From: Physcomitrium patens
Lineage: Eukaryota > Streptophyta > Bryopsida > Funariales > Funariaceae
Length of the DNA stretch: 64,000 nucleotides
Assembly: GCF_000002425.4 (NCBI RefSeq)
Contig: NC_037256.1
Span: 9,444,190-9,508,189 of the forward strand
Reading direction: 5' to 3'
Shown here: one piece after another, positions 50,016-60,312 of the stretch
Position numbering within the stretch: the first letter of the stretch is position 1
Layout: each line of letters opens with the position of its first letter
Program-made: the position numbers and the translations under genes
Notes under the pieces: generated by a model
What the model saw: only the letters and a program-made list of their open reading frames with translations
Told to the model about the DNA's origin: nothing
The model's database searches: none

Positions 50016-53000
50016 AGCGAGATTATGGAGGTACTAAAGAGGAGGTACTCTCGCGAGATGAAGGTACCTTTGATGCGAGTTTTATTGGTATATTGGAGAA
50101 TGGAATTATTATGTATAAGAAAGTTGATGATTTTAAAAGAAAAGAAAGAAAAAGATTATATAATATTGAAAGAGAATTATACAAGTTAGGTTCATTGCAA
50201 GTTGATGACAGGATTTTAGGTGTTTATGAAGAAAATGGACTGGAAGATTTATTAGAATTGATTACATCTATTGGGTTAGGGGATAATAATAAGATTGTTG
50301 AGATTCATTCAAGAGAGGTTTATACCATACTTGAATCTTTTCAAGCACCAGACGTCACTGTAGAGACGAGATATAAAACAACAGATAAGAAGGTAAAGCC
50401 TATTGCTGGACCATTACCATAAGATTCTAAAGAACAAATGGGAGAAGCATCAAAAGAAGCAAGTTTAAGAGATCCAATGAGTATTGGACATCAGTTTACT
50501 AAAGAGACTTTTGAAGAATTGAAGATTGGTTCTGATGGTTCTTTATTGCTGGAGGAAATTACTTGCTTCAAAAAAATGTTGGCTAAAGAAGGTAGATCGT
50601 TTGCTTTCGAATCTCATGAAATTGGGTGTGTGGATCCGAATATTATAACACCTATGGTTATCTTCACTATACCACATGTACCTTGGAATCTAAGACCGAT
50701 TCCAGTACCGAGGGCACATTTACCTAAATTGGTGGAACTATTAAAAGAAAAAATAAAGATGAAAATATTGGAACCCTCATTTGCATCGTATTCTAGTCGA
50801 TGGTTTACGGTACCCAAGAAGAATGGGTCACTATGGTTTATTCAAGATATGCAACCGGTGAATGCAGTAATTGTCAGAAATGCAGGAATTGGACCTATTG
50901 TGGATGAATTTGCTGAGGCGTTTGCTGGAAGGGCAATCTATTCAATAGGTGACTTGTATTCAGGTTATGATCAATTTCAACTTCTCGAAGGAAGTAGAGA
51001 TATGACAACAATGAGGACACCACTTGGATTAGTTAGAATGTGCACTCTTCCTCAAGGCGCGACCAACTCAGTTGCGCATATGATGAATGGGATGAATAAG
51101 GTATTGAGAGATTTTATTTCGAAAAACACTATGCCTTTTCTGGATGATGTTCCTATAAAAGGGTGCAGAGAAGGAGACAAAGATGAAACTTTAGATACGA
51201 GGAGGTGTCGCAAATATGTTGTTGATCATATACAAGATTGTGAAAAGATTTTAACTCGGTTTGGAGAAGTTCATCTTACATTATTGGATATGAAGTTCGT
51301 ATTTGGAGTACGAGAGGTTGTGATTGTTGGACATTTATGTGGATCTTATGGAAGAAAACCAGATCCGACTAAAGTTGATGCAATTGGAAGGATGAAAGAG
51401 GATTGTGATTCTTTAACAGAGGTTCGCAGGTTTTTGGGTGCATGTGTATTTTATCAAATCTAGATCCCTCATTATGCTCACATAGCAGATCCATTATATG
51501 AACTGTTACGCAAGGGTTACCGATTTATATAGGAAGAAAGGCATATTTAGGCAATGCAAAGATTGAAGAAATTATTGATGTCACCTCCAATATTGAGGAA
51601 GGTTGATTATAAGTGCAATAGACTAGTGATTCTTACTGTGGACGCTAATCCAATTGCCATTGGATGGGCTGTGGGTCAAGATGATTCCAGTGGGAATAGA
51701 TTTGTAGTTTGATTTGGAACTAAAGTTTTAAGTATTCGTCAGCGTGCATATTCGCAAGTCAAAAGAGAACTTTGGAGAGTTGTTTCGGCTATGAAAGCTG
51801 AAAAGGACTATTTGATTGTGACAGTAGTAGTAATTGAAACAGATTGCTTGCCATTGCTTGGAATGATTATTAACTGCTCAACGCCAGATATTGCAATGTT
51901 GAGATGGATTGCTTATATTAAGTCACTAAATCCGGAATTTAAGCATGTTACTGGGAAGGACAATTTAGTAGCAGACATGCTATCTCTAGCAAGATAGGAG
52001 AGGGAGGATGAAATGGTTGAAGACATTGATGCCGTCAGATTGAAATTCTATTCAATATCAAATCTCAATAGGGAAGACAAGCTTGAAGAATAACAGGGAA
52101 GACAAGCTCTGAAGAATCTTATGAAGGAGAATTATTGGATATTGGTCATTACTTGAATACCTTGACTAAACAATGGAATTGGTCTACAGAAAAATTCAAA
52201 CAAATAAAAAAAAAAAGCATATGGATTTTTACTTTGAGATGGATTCTTATGGAAGAGACCGAAGAAAGGAATTGGGATGCCACAACGAGTGATAGGCAAA
52301 AAAGAAGAAAAACTAAAATTATTAAAGAAGTTTCATGATAATTTATGGGCAGGGCATAGAGGAATCTGGGCTACTTTTGCTAAACTCAAGGAACGATATT
52401 GGTGGAAAAATATGTATCGAGATGTGCTTTCATTTGTAGAGTCATGTGAAATCTGTCAATCGTATTCTAATATCCGACATCAAGATGGTCTTCATCCTAC
52501 GTATCCTCTGGCTATTCATTTTAAATGGATTGTTGATTTGATTATTATGCCAGTTGGGTTATGGCAGATGAGATATTTGATTTTAGCTCGTGAAGATTTA
52601 TCAAATCAAGTAGAAGGAAGAGCATTGAGGACAAAATCTACAGAGGAGATTTGTAGGTTTTTGCTTGAAGATGTCATTTGCCGCTATGGATGCGTAGAAA
52701 AAATCACTGCAGATTGTGGAGAATTAAATGCACAAGAAGCTCGTAAGTTCTTTGAAAGATGTGGAATTAAACTATCACTAACTACTGCTTATAATCTGGA
52801 AGGGAATGCAAAAAGTGAACGCGGTCACCCACCGATTGTGAAAGCATTAGTTAAAGCTTGTAATGGGAAAGTTAAAGAGTGGCCACGGCTTTTGTCATTT
52901 GCATTATAGGCTGATCGAACAACACATAGTTCGGTGACAAGATATATGCCAGTAGAACTTATGACAGGTCGAAAATCAATTATGCCGATTGAAGAAAAGG

Positions 53001-53512
53001 TACTTACTTGGAGTATGCTACCATGGAAAGATGGATTGACAAGAGAAGAACTTCTAGCTATTAGGATTCGACAATTGGAGCAAAGATCAGAAGATGTGCA
53101 AATAGCACTGGAAAGGTTAAAAAGAGCAAGGATACAAAACAAGGTGCAATTCGATAAGCAACATCGATTGAGACCTAAAGCAATCGAGGAAGGTGACTGA
53201 GTACTTGTTTATGACAATAGTTTGGATAATCAACATAGTACTTTGCGGAAATTTTCAAAATGTTGGTTTGGACCATATGTAGTAACAACTGTTCATGATA
53301 ATGCGACTTACTCATTACGGGAGTTAGATGGTATAAAATTGAAAATACCAATTCCAGGGAAGCGAGTGAAAATATTTAAACGAAGTCACGCGGAGATGAA
53401 TATGGAAGACCTTAATGAAGGTATAGAGATTCCGCAGCAAGAAGATGAAAGTGATTTGGATAATGAAGGTGACGAAGATGAACTGGACAAAGACGTAGAG
53501 GATATATTCTAA
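49990..53512 (+). pseudogene. pol: pol (RT-RH-IN), element C
   Basis: In the -1 frame relative to gag-pro and overlapping its end. Reverse transcriptase 50438-51463: FTVPKKNGSLWFIQDMQPVN, IYSIGDLYSGYDQFQL, RMCTLPQGATNS and active site FLDD (MPFLDDVPIKG). RNase H: ILTVDANPIAIGWAVGQD; VIETDCLPLLGM; HVTGKDNLVADML. Integrase 52277-52909: HDNLWAGHRG, CEICQ, KWIVDLIIMP, ITADCGELN, EGNAKSERGH. C-terminal FGPYVV module near 53270 and an acidic tail. Stops at Trp or Gln positions (51461, 51528, 52910 and others) and an A-rich disrupted stretch near 52180-52270. No chromodomain. Confidence 0.9.
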
Positions 53513-53574
53513 ATCAAACAGCAATTGGATAAATTGGTGCATACCGGAGGATGGACAGGTTCAGAGGAGGTAGA

Positions 53575-54841
53575 TGTCGTGTTGTAACACGAGTATACCA
53601 TGAAAATATAAAGAAAGGGGACTTTTATTAATGTTCAGTTACCTCAAATATTAGGAGCAACGACCAACTCCAGTGCAAATACTGAATGGCCAGGTTCAGT
53701 CACCCCATTACAGTCAACCGGGGCATACTGAAATGCTCCGGTCGATTCCAATAACGGGAGTCAGCAGAAAGAAAAGGGATCAATTCAACGACAGATGAGC
53801 CTAGTTCGAAGAGCCAATTGGATCCAATTTCAAGACATCCAATCCGAGTCCTCATATCCAATATGAGACCTGAATTGGTCGGGCAACCTGATGCAGTCTA
53901 ATTATGGAAAAATCTAAGTCTTACTACGGGCCTCAACCAATCTGACGTGAAGGACCAATTTGATCCAATTACGGGAACACCCAGGTCTTACTACTGGACT
54001 CTTATCCAATATGAGACCTGAATTGGTCGGGCGACTCAATGTGGTCCCGATTACGGGGCTCCGATTCCGTTTCAGGCTGTTCCGTCCTTTGTGTCGTTCC
54101 AAAAACGTCCTTTCGGTAAAAGGATTTCTTAAAGGTAAAAATGGAGGAGAAAGCTCTGACGACGAGAGCCAGTTTCAGATCTAAGCTCTGACGGCGGGAG
54201 CCAATTTCGGATCCAAGATAGAAGATTGAAGAAATTCAGAATTAAGGTTAAGAAATGAGAGGGGGAGAGAGGAAGTTTTAGAAGGGATTTATAGAAGGGT
54301 CGGAGAGCTAGCTTCATGCTTCGGGCGGGGAGAAAAGACAGAGAATTGGGTTTTTTTTCTTCATAGGGTTTTGGGAAGACTGAGGCAATCGTTGCTGAAG
54401 TCAGTGTTGTAATAGTGAATCGGGATTTTTAATGAAGTGGGTTTGATTACTCTTGACTGTTTTGTGAAATCGAGTTACGTCTGTGATTGAAGAATTAAAA
54501 GGATATCTATAGGATTGAGTATGCGGAGTGAATAAAATTTATTGGGTTAATCTAACAAGACAGCCAGTGGATACAAGATCGTGAGTATAAAGCGGTATCG
54601 GAGATTAGCAGATTGGGTTGTTCAGATTCTCTGTAACGTCTCGAGACCTACCGGCTGGGGTAAAAAGTACTTCGACGAGTAGTCGAAGGGCATCCGTATA
54701 GATTTACGGTGTATTCTTATACTTGTTTACATTCCAACAGTCAAAAATTGATAAACTACTTGAATATTAGCGAATCTCCATACTACCTTCTACAGCCAGA
54801 CGCCCGGCGCATTCTCGAGCAGGAATGCATGTAATATGACA
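53575..54841 (+). repeat. 3' LTR of element C
   Basis: 1267 bp, TGTCGTGTTGTAACACG to GTAATATGACA, preceded by a purine-rich GAGGAGGTAGA. The first 80 bases differ from the 5' LTR at 3 positions, consistent with a modest age. Confidence 0.93.
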
Positions 54842-57061
54842 ACGTAAATGTGCTTCTCCTTCTGGAATATATAGGCGTCTTTCGAAATAGAGTAGGTTGT
54901 TCTTGAATTCAAATTTAGAGGGAACATGAGATTTAGAAGAATTATTCTTGATATCATGAATAAGAGGGTCTGAAGACATACTTAACTGGACTTGCTTAAG
55001 AAAAGTTAAATCAACAGTCAATGTTGATTTTATTGCTCGAAGATGAAATTGCTCCGGCTTCAAAAGAACCATTCTTTGTTGCTCTAAAGCTGCATCTCCT
55101 TCTTTTGGTCCAAGATAAGAACATCTAGACAAAGTATCGGACAAACCTTGTTATTTTTCAGGCCGATAAGTGATCATGAACTCGAATCTTGATAAAGACA
55201 TGCTCCAACGAGCTTGATGATGATTTAATATGTGTGTTGACATAAAATACTCGAGGTTCTTGTGATCCGTATACACGGTGACTGGATTGGAAGCGCCTTC
55301 TAGATAATGATAGCATTCTTGAAAAGAATCCACGATTGCAAGAAGTTCTTTGTCGTGGATCTCATAATTGATTTTTGTTGCTAAAATTTTCTTGAATGAA
55401 AGGCTACTAGATGAAGTTTGTCATCTGTTCCCATTTGTGATAAAACCACACCCAAAGTAAAGTCTGATGCATCTATTTCCATAAAGAATGCTTTAAAAAA
55501 ATCAACAGGATATAAGATTGGTGCAGAAACAAACGCTGTCTTCAAAGATTCAAAAGCAACTTCCGCTTTTTGATTCCATTGGAGTTTATCTTTACAAGTC
55601 AAACATGTAAGTGGAGCTGCAACTCGAGAGAAGCCTTTGATGAAGATCTGATAGTAGTTGGCAAATCCCAAAAAATATTGAACATCTCTTACCATTTTTG
55701 GGATCTTCCAATCTATAATAGTTTGAACTTTCTTAGGATTCATCATAAGTCCATCATTTGAAATGATGTAACCTAAAAAATTGACTTGAGTAGTATAGAA
55801 TAAACACTTTTCTATCTTGGCATAGAGTCTTGCATCTTTTAATTTTTGTAACACACGACGAACATGAAGTTCATGTTCTTCTGGATTCTTAGAATAGATC
55901 AAGATGTTGTCTAGATAACAAACCACAAAATCATCCAAAAATTCTCAAAAAATATCATTCATTAGATGTTGAAAAGCTGCTGGTGCATTTGTAAGTCCAA
56001 AAGATATGACGTTGTATTCAAAATGTCCAAACCTAGTTCGAAACGTAGTCTTCCATTCATCTCCTTCTTTGATGTATACTAGATTGTATGCTCTCCAAAG
56101 ATCTATTTTTTTATAGATCTTAGCTTGATTCAGTTGATCAAGAAGTCTAGATATTAAAGGTAGTGGATACCTATTTTTGATGGTAATCTTATTGAGTCCT
56201 CGATAATCAACACACATCCGTAATGATCCATCTTTTTTCTTCACAAATAGAATTGGAGCTCCTGCCAGAGATTTAGAATGGCGTATGAAATTCTTGGCTA
56301 GATTTTCTTCAATATACTCCTTGAGTTCAATCAACTCATTTTGTAATAAACTGTAGATTGGTCCAAATAGAGGTTGTGCTCCTTCTTGAAGGTCAATTGA
56401 GCAATCATAGGGACGATGTTCCGGGAGTGTATCCGCATTCTTTTTTTCGAATACATCTTGAAATTCTTGATATTGGCTTGGAATGCCACTTGAAGTCTTT
56501 TCACCAATAGAAATAGGTGTGGCATAAATAATATATGGTGATTCTTTCATAGCACCATGCAAGAAAGCTTTTGCATCTATAAATACGGATTTAATTGAAT
56601 TGGACTTATGACTCTCTACTCGATTAACTACACTATTAGTTATACTTTTAGAGAAAGTAAGAGTTCGGGAAATCTAATCTATTTGAGGATTGTATTTTTC
56701 TAACCATGATAAACCTAAAATGATTGGATTAGAGGGAGATCTAATGATATTAAATACTACAAAACTATTATGACCATTGATTATTACTTCTATAGGAAGG
56801 ATTTCATGAGTAATATCTCTAGAAGACAATGGACGACCATCTATGACTTCTACATGAACAGGTTTAGTTTTCTTTACTAAAGATATGCTATATCTTTTAG
56901 TAAATTCTTCATCTAAAAAACACGCTGAGGCTCCCGAATCTAACAAGGCAGAAAATTTGTAATGTTTAGGTCCTAAAATAATATTTAATGTAAAACAAGG
57001 AGAGGGCCTTTGAGGAGAGAATAGGACCTTTACTAGATTTTGTGCAAGGTTCCAGCCACAT
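54842..57061 (-). pseudogene. pol: pol 5' part (protease, RT, RNase H), element B
   Basis: Starts at ATG 57061 (ATGTGGCTGGAACC) at the place where A and F have GTG. Protease DSGASACFLDEEF is intact at the active site (56946-56674). [38 protein letters not shown] and CYLDNILIYSKNPEEHE, where the second catalytic Asp is Asn. RNase [29 protein letters not shown]. Frames break near 57000, 56670, 55940, 55380 and 55150. It ends at the element C insertion site within the integrase zinc domain. Confidence 0.92.
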
Positions 57062-57066
57062 GGTCT

Positions 57067-58074
57067 CTATTGTAGCTGGACAAACTCGTTTTTTGACATA
57101 TTGTCTTCTTTCATAGCCATACTCTTCATTTTGTGATTGCGTCGTTTCTTTGGACAATGTTGAATAGTGTGCTTTAGTTCTCCACACTATAAACATAATC
57201 CTTCTTGACGACAACGAGTCTTTTCTTGCTCAGTAAGAGCTTTGAAACGTACTACATCAATTTGCATATCCTCTACTTCCGAATGTATAAGTTGAAGAGG
57301 TGTTGGTGTTGCCATTGAATTGTAATAACGTTGAGGTCCACTTATACGGTTCTCAGATCAAAATTCAAAAAGGCGATTGTCGCACTTTACAGCAAAGTCA
57401 ATTGCTTGACTCAATGTTTGAGGATCAGGTAAGTTGAGCATTAATTTTTTTATCTCATATTGTAATCCATAGAGAAATTGGCTAATAAGTGCAGCATCAT
57501 CCCACTTGATATCAGTTGTAAGTTATTGAAATTGTGAAGCATACAACGTTATTAATCGATTGTCTTGTCATAAAATACGGATCTTATTGGTTGCAATATG
57601 AATTGCATCATGTTCTCCATACATGGATCGAAACTCTACCAGAAAAGCCTCTAGATTATCCAATATTGGATCTCGTCGTTCAAGAAAAGATGAAAATCAC
57701 GATAGTGCTGAGCTTGAAAGAAGCATACTAATGAATCTAACTTGCAATCCTGGAGTTGGATAGCTTTAGGGTTGAAGTTCAATCACAAGTTATACTTGAT
57801 TGATAAATCTTCAAAACTTGGATCTGGTGCCATCAAACTTCTCGGATAGGACAATTCTTAGTTCTCTAATACAGGAAGGGCGTTCCACCATAGGAGAAAG
57901 GATATGGTTTGGTGCAGATGTTAAAGCAGCTCCAACCATTTCTATATCTTCACTTCCTGCCAATCTTATTGCTCCTTCTCGTCGTAAATTGAGTTGATGC
58001 ATCGCAAGCATTAACTCTCTCAATTGCTCTTGCATTTAAGCCATTGCATTCTTCATTTCAACAAGTTATGCCAT
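57067..58074 (-). pseudogene. gag: gag, element B
   Basis: From ATG 58074 (second codon pair already altered: ATGGCATAA for ATGGCAGAG) to TAG 57069-57067, the same 1008-bp span as gag of element A. The frame 58035-57811 covers QEQLRELMLAMHQLNL and EKFDGTRSKF. Knuckle region near 57190 reads C-to-stop changes. The TAG, 5 nt, ATG junction with pol mirrors A and F. Confidence 0.88.
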
Positions 58075-58273
58075 GATAACACTTAGAAAAGAGAAGATGT
58101 CTAATATCGCTCAAGATAAATAGAAGAGAGGACTTGAGAACAAAGAAAATACTAAAGACAATATCAGTTTAGAAGAGAGTAATCCATAACTTCTAATATG
58201 CTTATATCTTATCAAGAAAAAGGGGTAATCCACTCTTAATCAAGATTAGACAAAGCTCTGATATTGTAGGTGT

Positions 58274-58284
58274 ACTCTTGTCAA
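58274..58284 (-). promoter_or_regulatory. Self-primer binding site, element B
   Basis: Plus strand ACTCTTGTCAA, 2 nt from the LTR edge; minus strand TTGACAAGAGT. Complementary to the predicted transcript start of its own LTR (58469-58479 and 44075-44085). Confidence 0.8.
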
Positions 58285-58286
58285 TC

Positions 58287-58547
58287 TGTCAAGGACAAGA
58301 ACTCGATGAAAAAACAATCCAGTCAAGTGAGCCTTCACTCAAAGAAAGGTAACAAAATATAAATAAATAAGTATGTATATTGACAGAGAAACTAGAATGG
58401 CTATTGCCAAAAGACAAGAAAATTAGAGACCCTTGAAGCTAGACAAGAAGCTTGAAGCAAGAAAGGAGTTGACAAGAGTGAAGAAGGCTTCACTCTTGTC
58501 CCTATATATACTATCTAACTAGGGGTTACGTGACGACGTTCTATAGG
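58287..58547 (-). repeat. 5' LTR of element B, interrupted
   Basis: First 261 bp (internal side) of the LTR, matching 43900-44160. It stops inside GTTCTATA where element A begins; the rest should follow A's 3' LTR beyond the window. Confidence 0.9.
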
Positions 58548-59087
58548 TGTCACGGACATACATATAATTACCTATATGAATACATCAAAGTATGTAAAAG
58601 TAGATAAAAGTAGGTTAATTATGTAATATCTTCTAGAGAAGCTTCTTAAAAGCTTCATAGACGCTGCTTTGACTTTATAGGAGTCTATAGTTGACTTTTA
58701 GGCTAGAAACTTGGTCAATAAGTTAGCCATGTGCCACACATGTTGGAAGCTTAAAGAACAAGCTAACTACGTGGTCCATCCATAGAAAACTTGTCTTGCA
58801 AGCAAAGGCATGTGGCCTAGAAAGTCAACATATATTGGAGGTTTTATAGAACATCGCCACGTGGCTTCTAGTTAGATAGTATATATAGAGGCAAGAGTGA
58901 AGCCCTCTTCACTCTTGTCAACTCCTTTCTTGCTTCTAGTCTAGTTTCAAGGGTCTCTAGTTTTCTTGTATTTTGGCAACAGCCATTCCAGTTTCTTTCT
59001 TAATATATATATTTCTATTTTGTCCTATTTCTTTTTGAGAAAAGTCTCACTTACTCTTTAGCTTTCATCGAGTTCTTGTCCTTGATA
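58548..59087 (+). repeat. 5' LTR of element A
   Basis: 540 bp, TGTCACGGACATA to CCTTGATA. TATATATA at 58880-58887; predicted start ACTCTTGTCAA at 58911-58921, 31 bp downstream. The end is inferred from copy 1, where the target duplication directly follows CCTTGATA, and from B, where CCTTGACA abuts CATAT-type flank. Confidence 0.92.
58892..58917 (+). promoter_or_regulatory. Palindrome at predicted transcription start, family A
   Basis: CAAGAGTGAAG, loop CCCT, CTTCACTCTTG: a perfect 11-bp inverted repeat. The predicted +1 is the A after CTTC. Copy 1 has GTGAGG/CCTCAC in place of GTGAAG/CTTCAC, so both arms changed together. Confidence 0.7.
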
Positions 59088-59089
59088 GA

Positions 59090-59100
59090 TTGACAAGAGT
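59090..59100 (+). promoter_or_regulatory. Self-primer binding site, element A
   Basis: TTGACAAGAGT, 2 nt after the LTR; exact complement of ACTCTTGTCAA at 58911-58921. The complementarity is exactly 11 nt, the length known for Tf1. Confidence 0.85.
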
Positions 59101-59177
59101 ACACTTACAATATCAGAGCTTTGTCTTTTCTTGATTAAGAGTGGATTACCCCTTTTTCTTGATAAGACATAAGCGCA

Positions 59178-59205
59178 TTAGAAGTTGCGGATTACCCTCT
59201 TTTAA
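59178..59205 (+). promoter_or_regulatory. Leader hairpin, element A
   Basis: TTAGAAG, 14-nt loop TTGCGGATTACCCT, CTTTTAA (one G-U pair). Copy 1 and B keep the same geometry; B has CTTCTAA, making a perfect stem. Family F has the hairpin twice with an 8-bp stem. Confidence 0.55.
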
Positions 59206-59299
59206 ACTGATATTGTTTTTAGTATTTTCTTTGTTATCAATTCCTCTCTTCTATTTGTTTTGAGCGTTATTAGACATCTTCTCTTTTCTAAGTGCTACT

Positions 59300-60307
59300 A
59301 TGGCAGAGCTTGTTGAAATGAAGAGTACAATGGCACAGATGCAAGAACAATTGAGGGAGTTAATGCTTGCGATACATCAACTCAATTTACCACCACAAGG
59401 AGCAACAAGAATGGTAGGAAGTGAAGATATAGAGATGATTGGGGCTGCTTCAACATCTGCACCAAACCATGTCCCTTCTCCCAGAATGGAACACCCTTCG
59501 AGTGTTAGAGAACCGAGAGTTGCCTTGTCCGAGAAGTTTTATGGTACCAGATCCAAGTTTCGAGGATTCATCAATCAGGTCCAACTAGTGATTGAACTTC
59601 AACCCCAGAGCTATCCAACTCCAAGGTCACAAGTTAGATTCATTGGTACACTTCTTTCAGGATCAGCATTGTCATGGTTTTCATCTTTTCTTGAACGACG
59701 AGATCCAATATTGGATAATCTGGAGGCTTTTTTGGCGGAGTTTCGATCCATGTTTGGAGAACATGATGCAATTCGTGTTGCAACCAACAAGATCCGTATT
59801 TTGCGACAAGGCAATCAATCAGTAACATTATATGCTTCGCAATTTCGATAACTTGCAACTGATATCAAGTGGGATGATGCCGCACTTGTGAGTCAATTTC
59901 TCTACGGATTACAATATGAGGTAAAGAAATTGATGCTTAATTTACCTGATCCTCAAACATTGAGTCAAGCAATTGACTTTGCTGTGAAGTGCGACAATCG
60001 ACTTTTTGAATTTCGATCCGAGAGTCGCACAAGTAGGCCTCAACGTTACTACAATTCAATGGCAACACCGACGTCTCCTCAACACATACCTTCAGAAGTA
60101 GAGGATATGCAAATTGATGCGGTACGTTTCAAACCTCTTACTGAGCAAGAAAAGTCTCGTCGTCGACAAGAAGGATTGTGCTTATATTGTAGAGAACCTA
60201 AGCACACTGCTCAACATTGTCCAAAGAAGCGACGTAACTACAAAATGATGAGTACGGTTGTCAAAGAAGACAGTATGTCGGAAAACGAGTACGTCCAGCT
60301 ACAATAG
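59300..60307 (+). pseudogene. gag: gag, element A (single in-frame stop)
   Basis: 336 codons including the stop. The frame from ATG 59300 is open except TAA at 59849-59851, which replaces a Gln codon (FRQLA in family F). N-terminus is amphipathic (MAELVEMKSTMAQMQEQL), suggesting a short coiled coil. The core contains KFYGTRSKFRGFINQVQ; family F and B have Asp where this copy has Tyr. Zinc knuckle CLYCREPKHTAQHC (CX2CX4HX4C) is intact. Gag should form particles and bind RNA. One C-to-T change is all that separates this frame from being open. Ends at TAG 60305-60307. Confidence 0.93.
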
Positions 60308-60312
60308 GGACC

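Larger units (their letters stand above)
46292..54841 (+). mobile_element. Element C: full-length Ty3/gypsy, non-chromodomain family
   Basis: 8550 bp, LTRs 1280 and 1267 bp, in opposite orientation to its host B. Direct repeats ACGT at 46288-46291 and 54842-54845; a 5-bp duplication with one change is also possible. Removing it restores B's integrase reading GAAGAACACGTAAATGTGC. Gag-protease and pol lie in different frames, pol being -1. Only moderately decayed, so younger than D of the same group. Confidence 0.93.
43900..58547 (-). mobile_element. Element B: chromovirus (family A), minus strand, twice interrupted
   Basis: On the minus strand from right to left: partial 5' LTR, primer site, gag, pol, third ORF, polypurine tract, 3' LTR. 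Pol is split by element C (46292-54841), inserted at the integrase zinc domain. The 5' LTR is split by element A at 58548, so its remaining half should lie beyond the window. Less decayed than copy 1 but with many stops. Confidence 0.93.

Noticed and set aside
59109-59120. ATATCAGAGCT after the 5' LTR of A (also 20167-20177 in F, 4839-4849 in copy 1) as an initiator-Met tRNA primer site
   Set aside because: It resembles TGGTATCAGAGC but lacks the TGG that pairs with the tRNA CCA end, and lies about 20 nt past the LTR end fixed by target duplications. The self-complementary 11-mer sits at the correct position. It may be a relic or a shared leader motif.
59640-59858. Minus-strand frames opposite gag of element A
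   Set aside because: They are antisense shadows of gag; the same shadow occurs in copy B.
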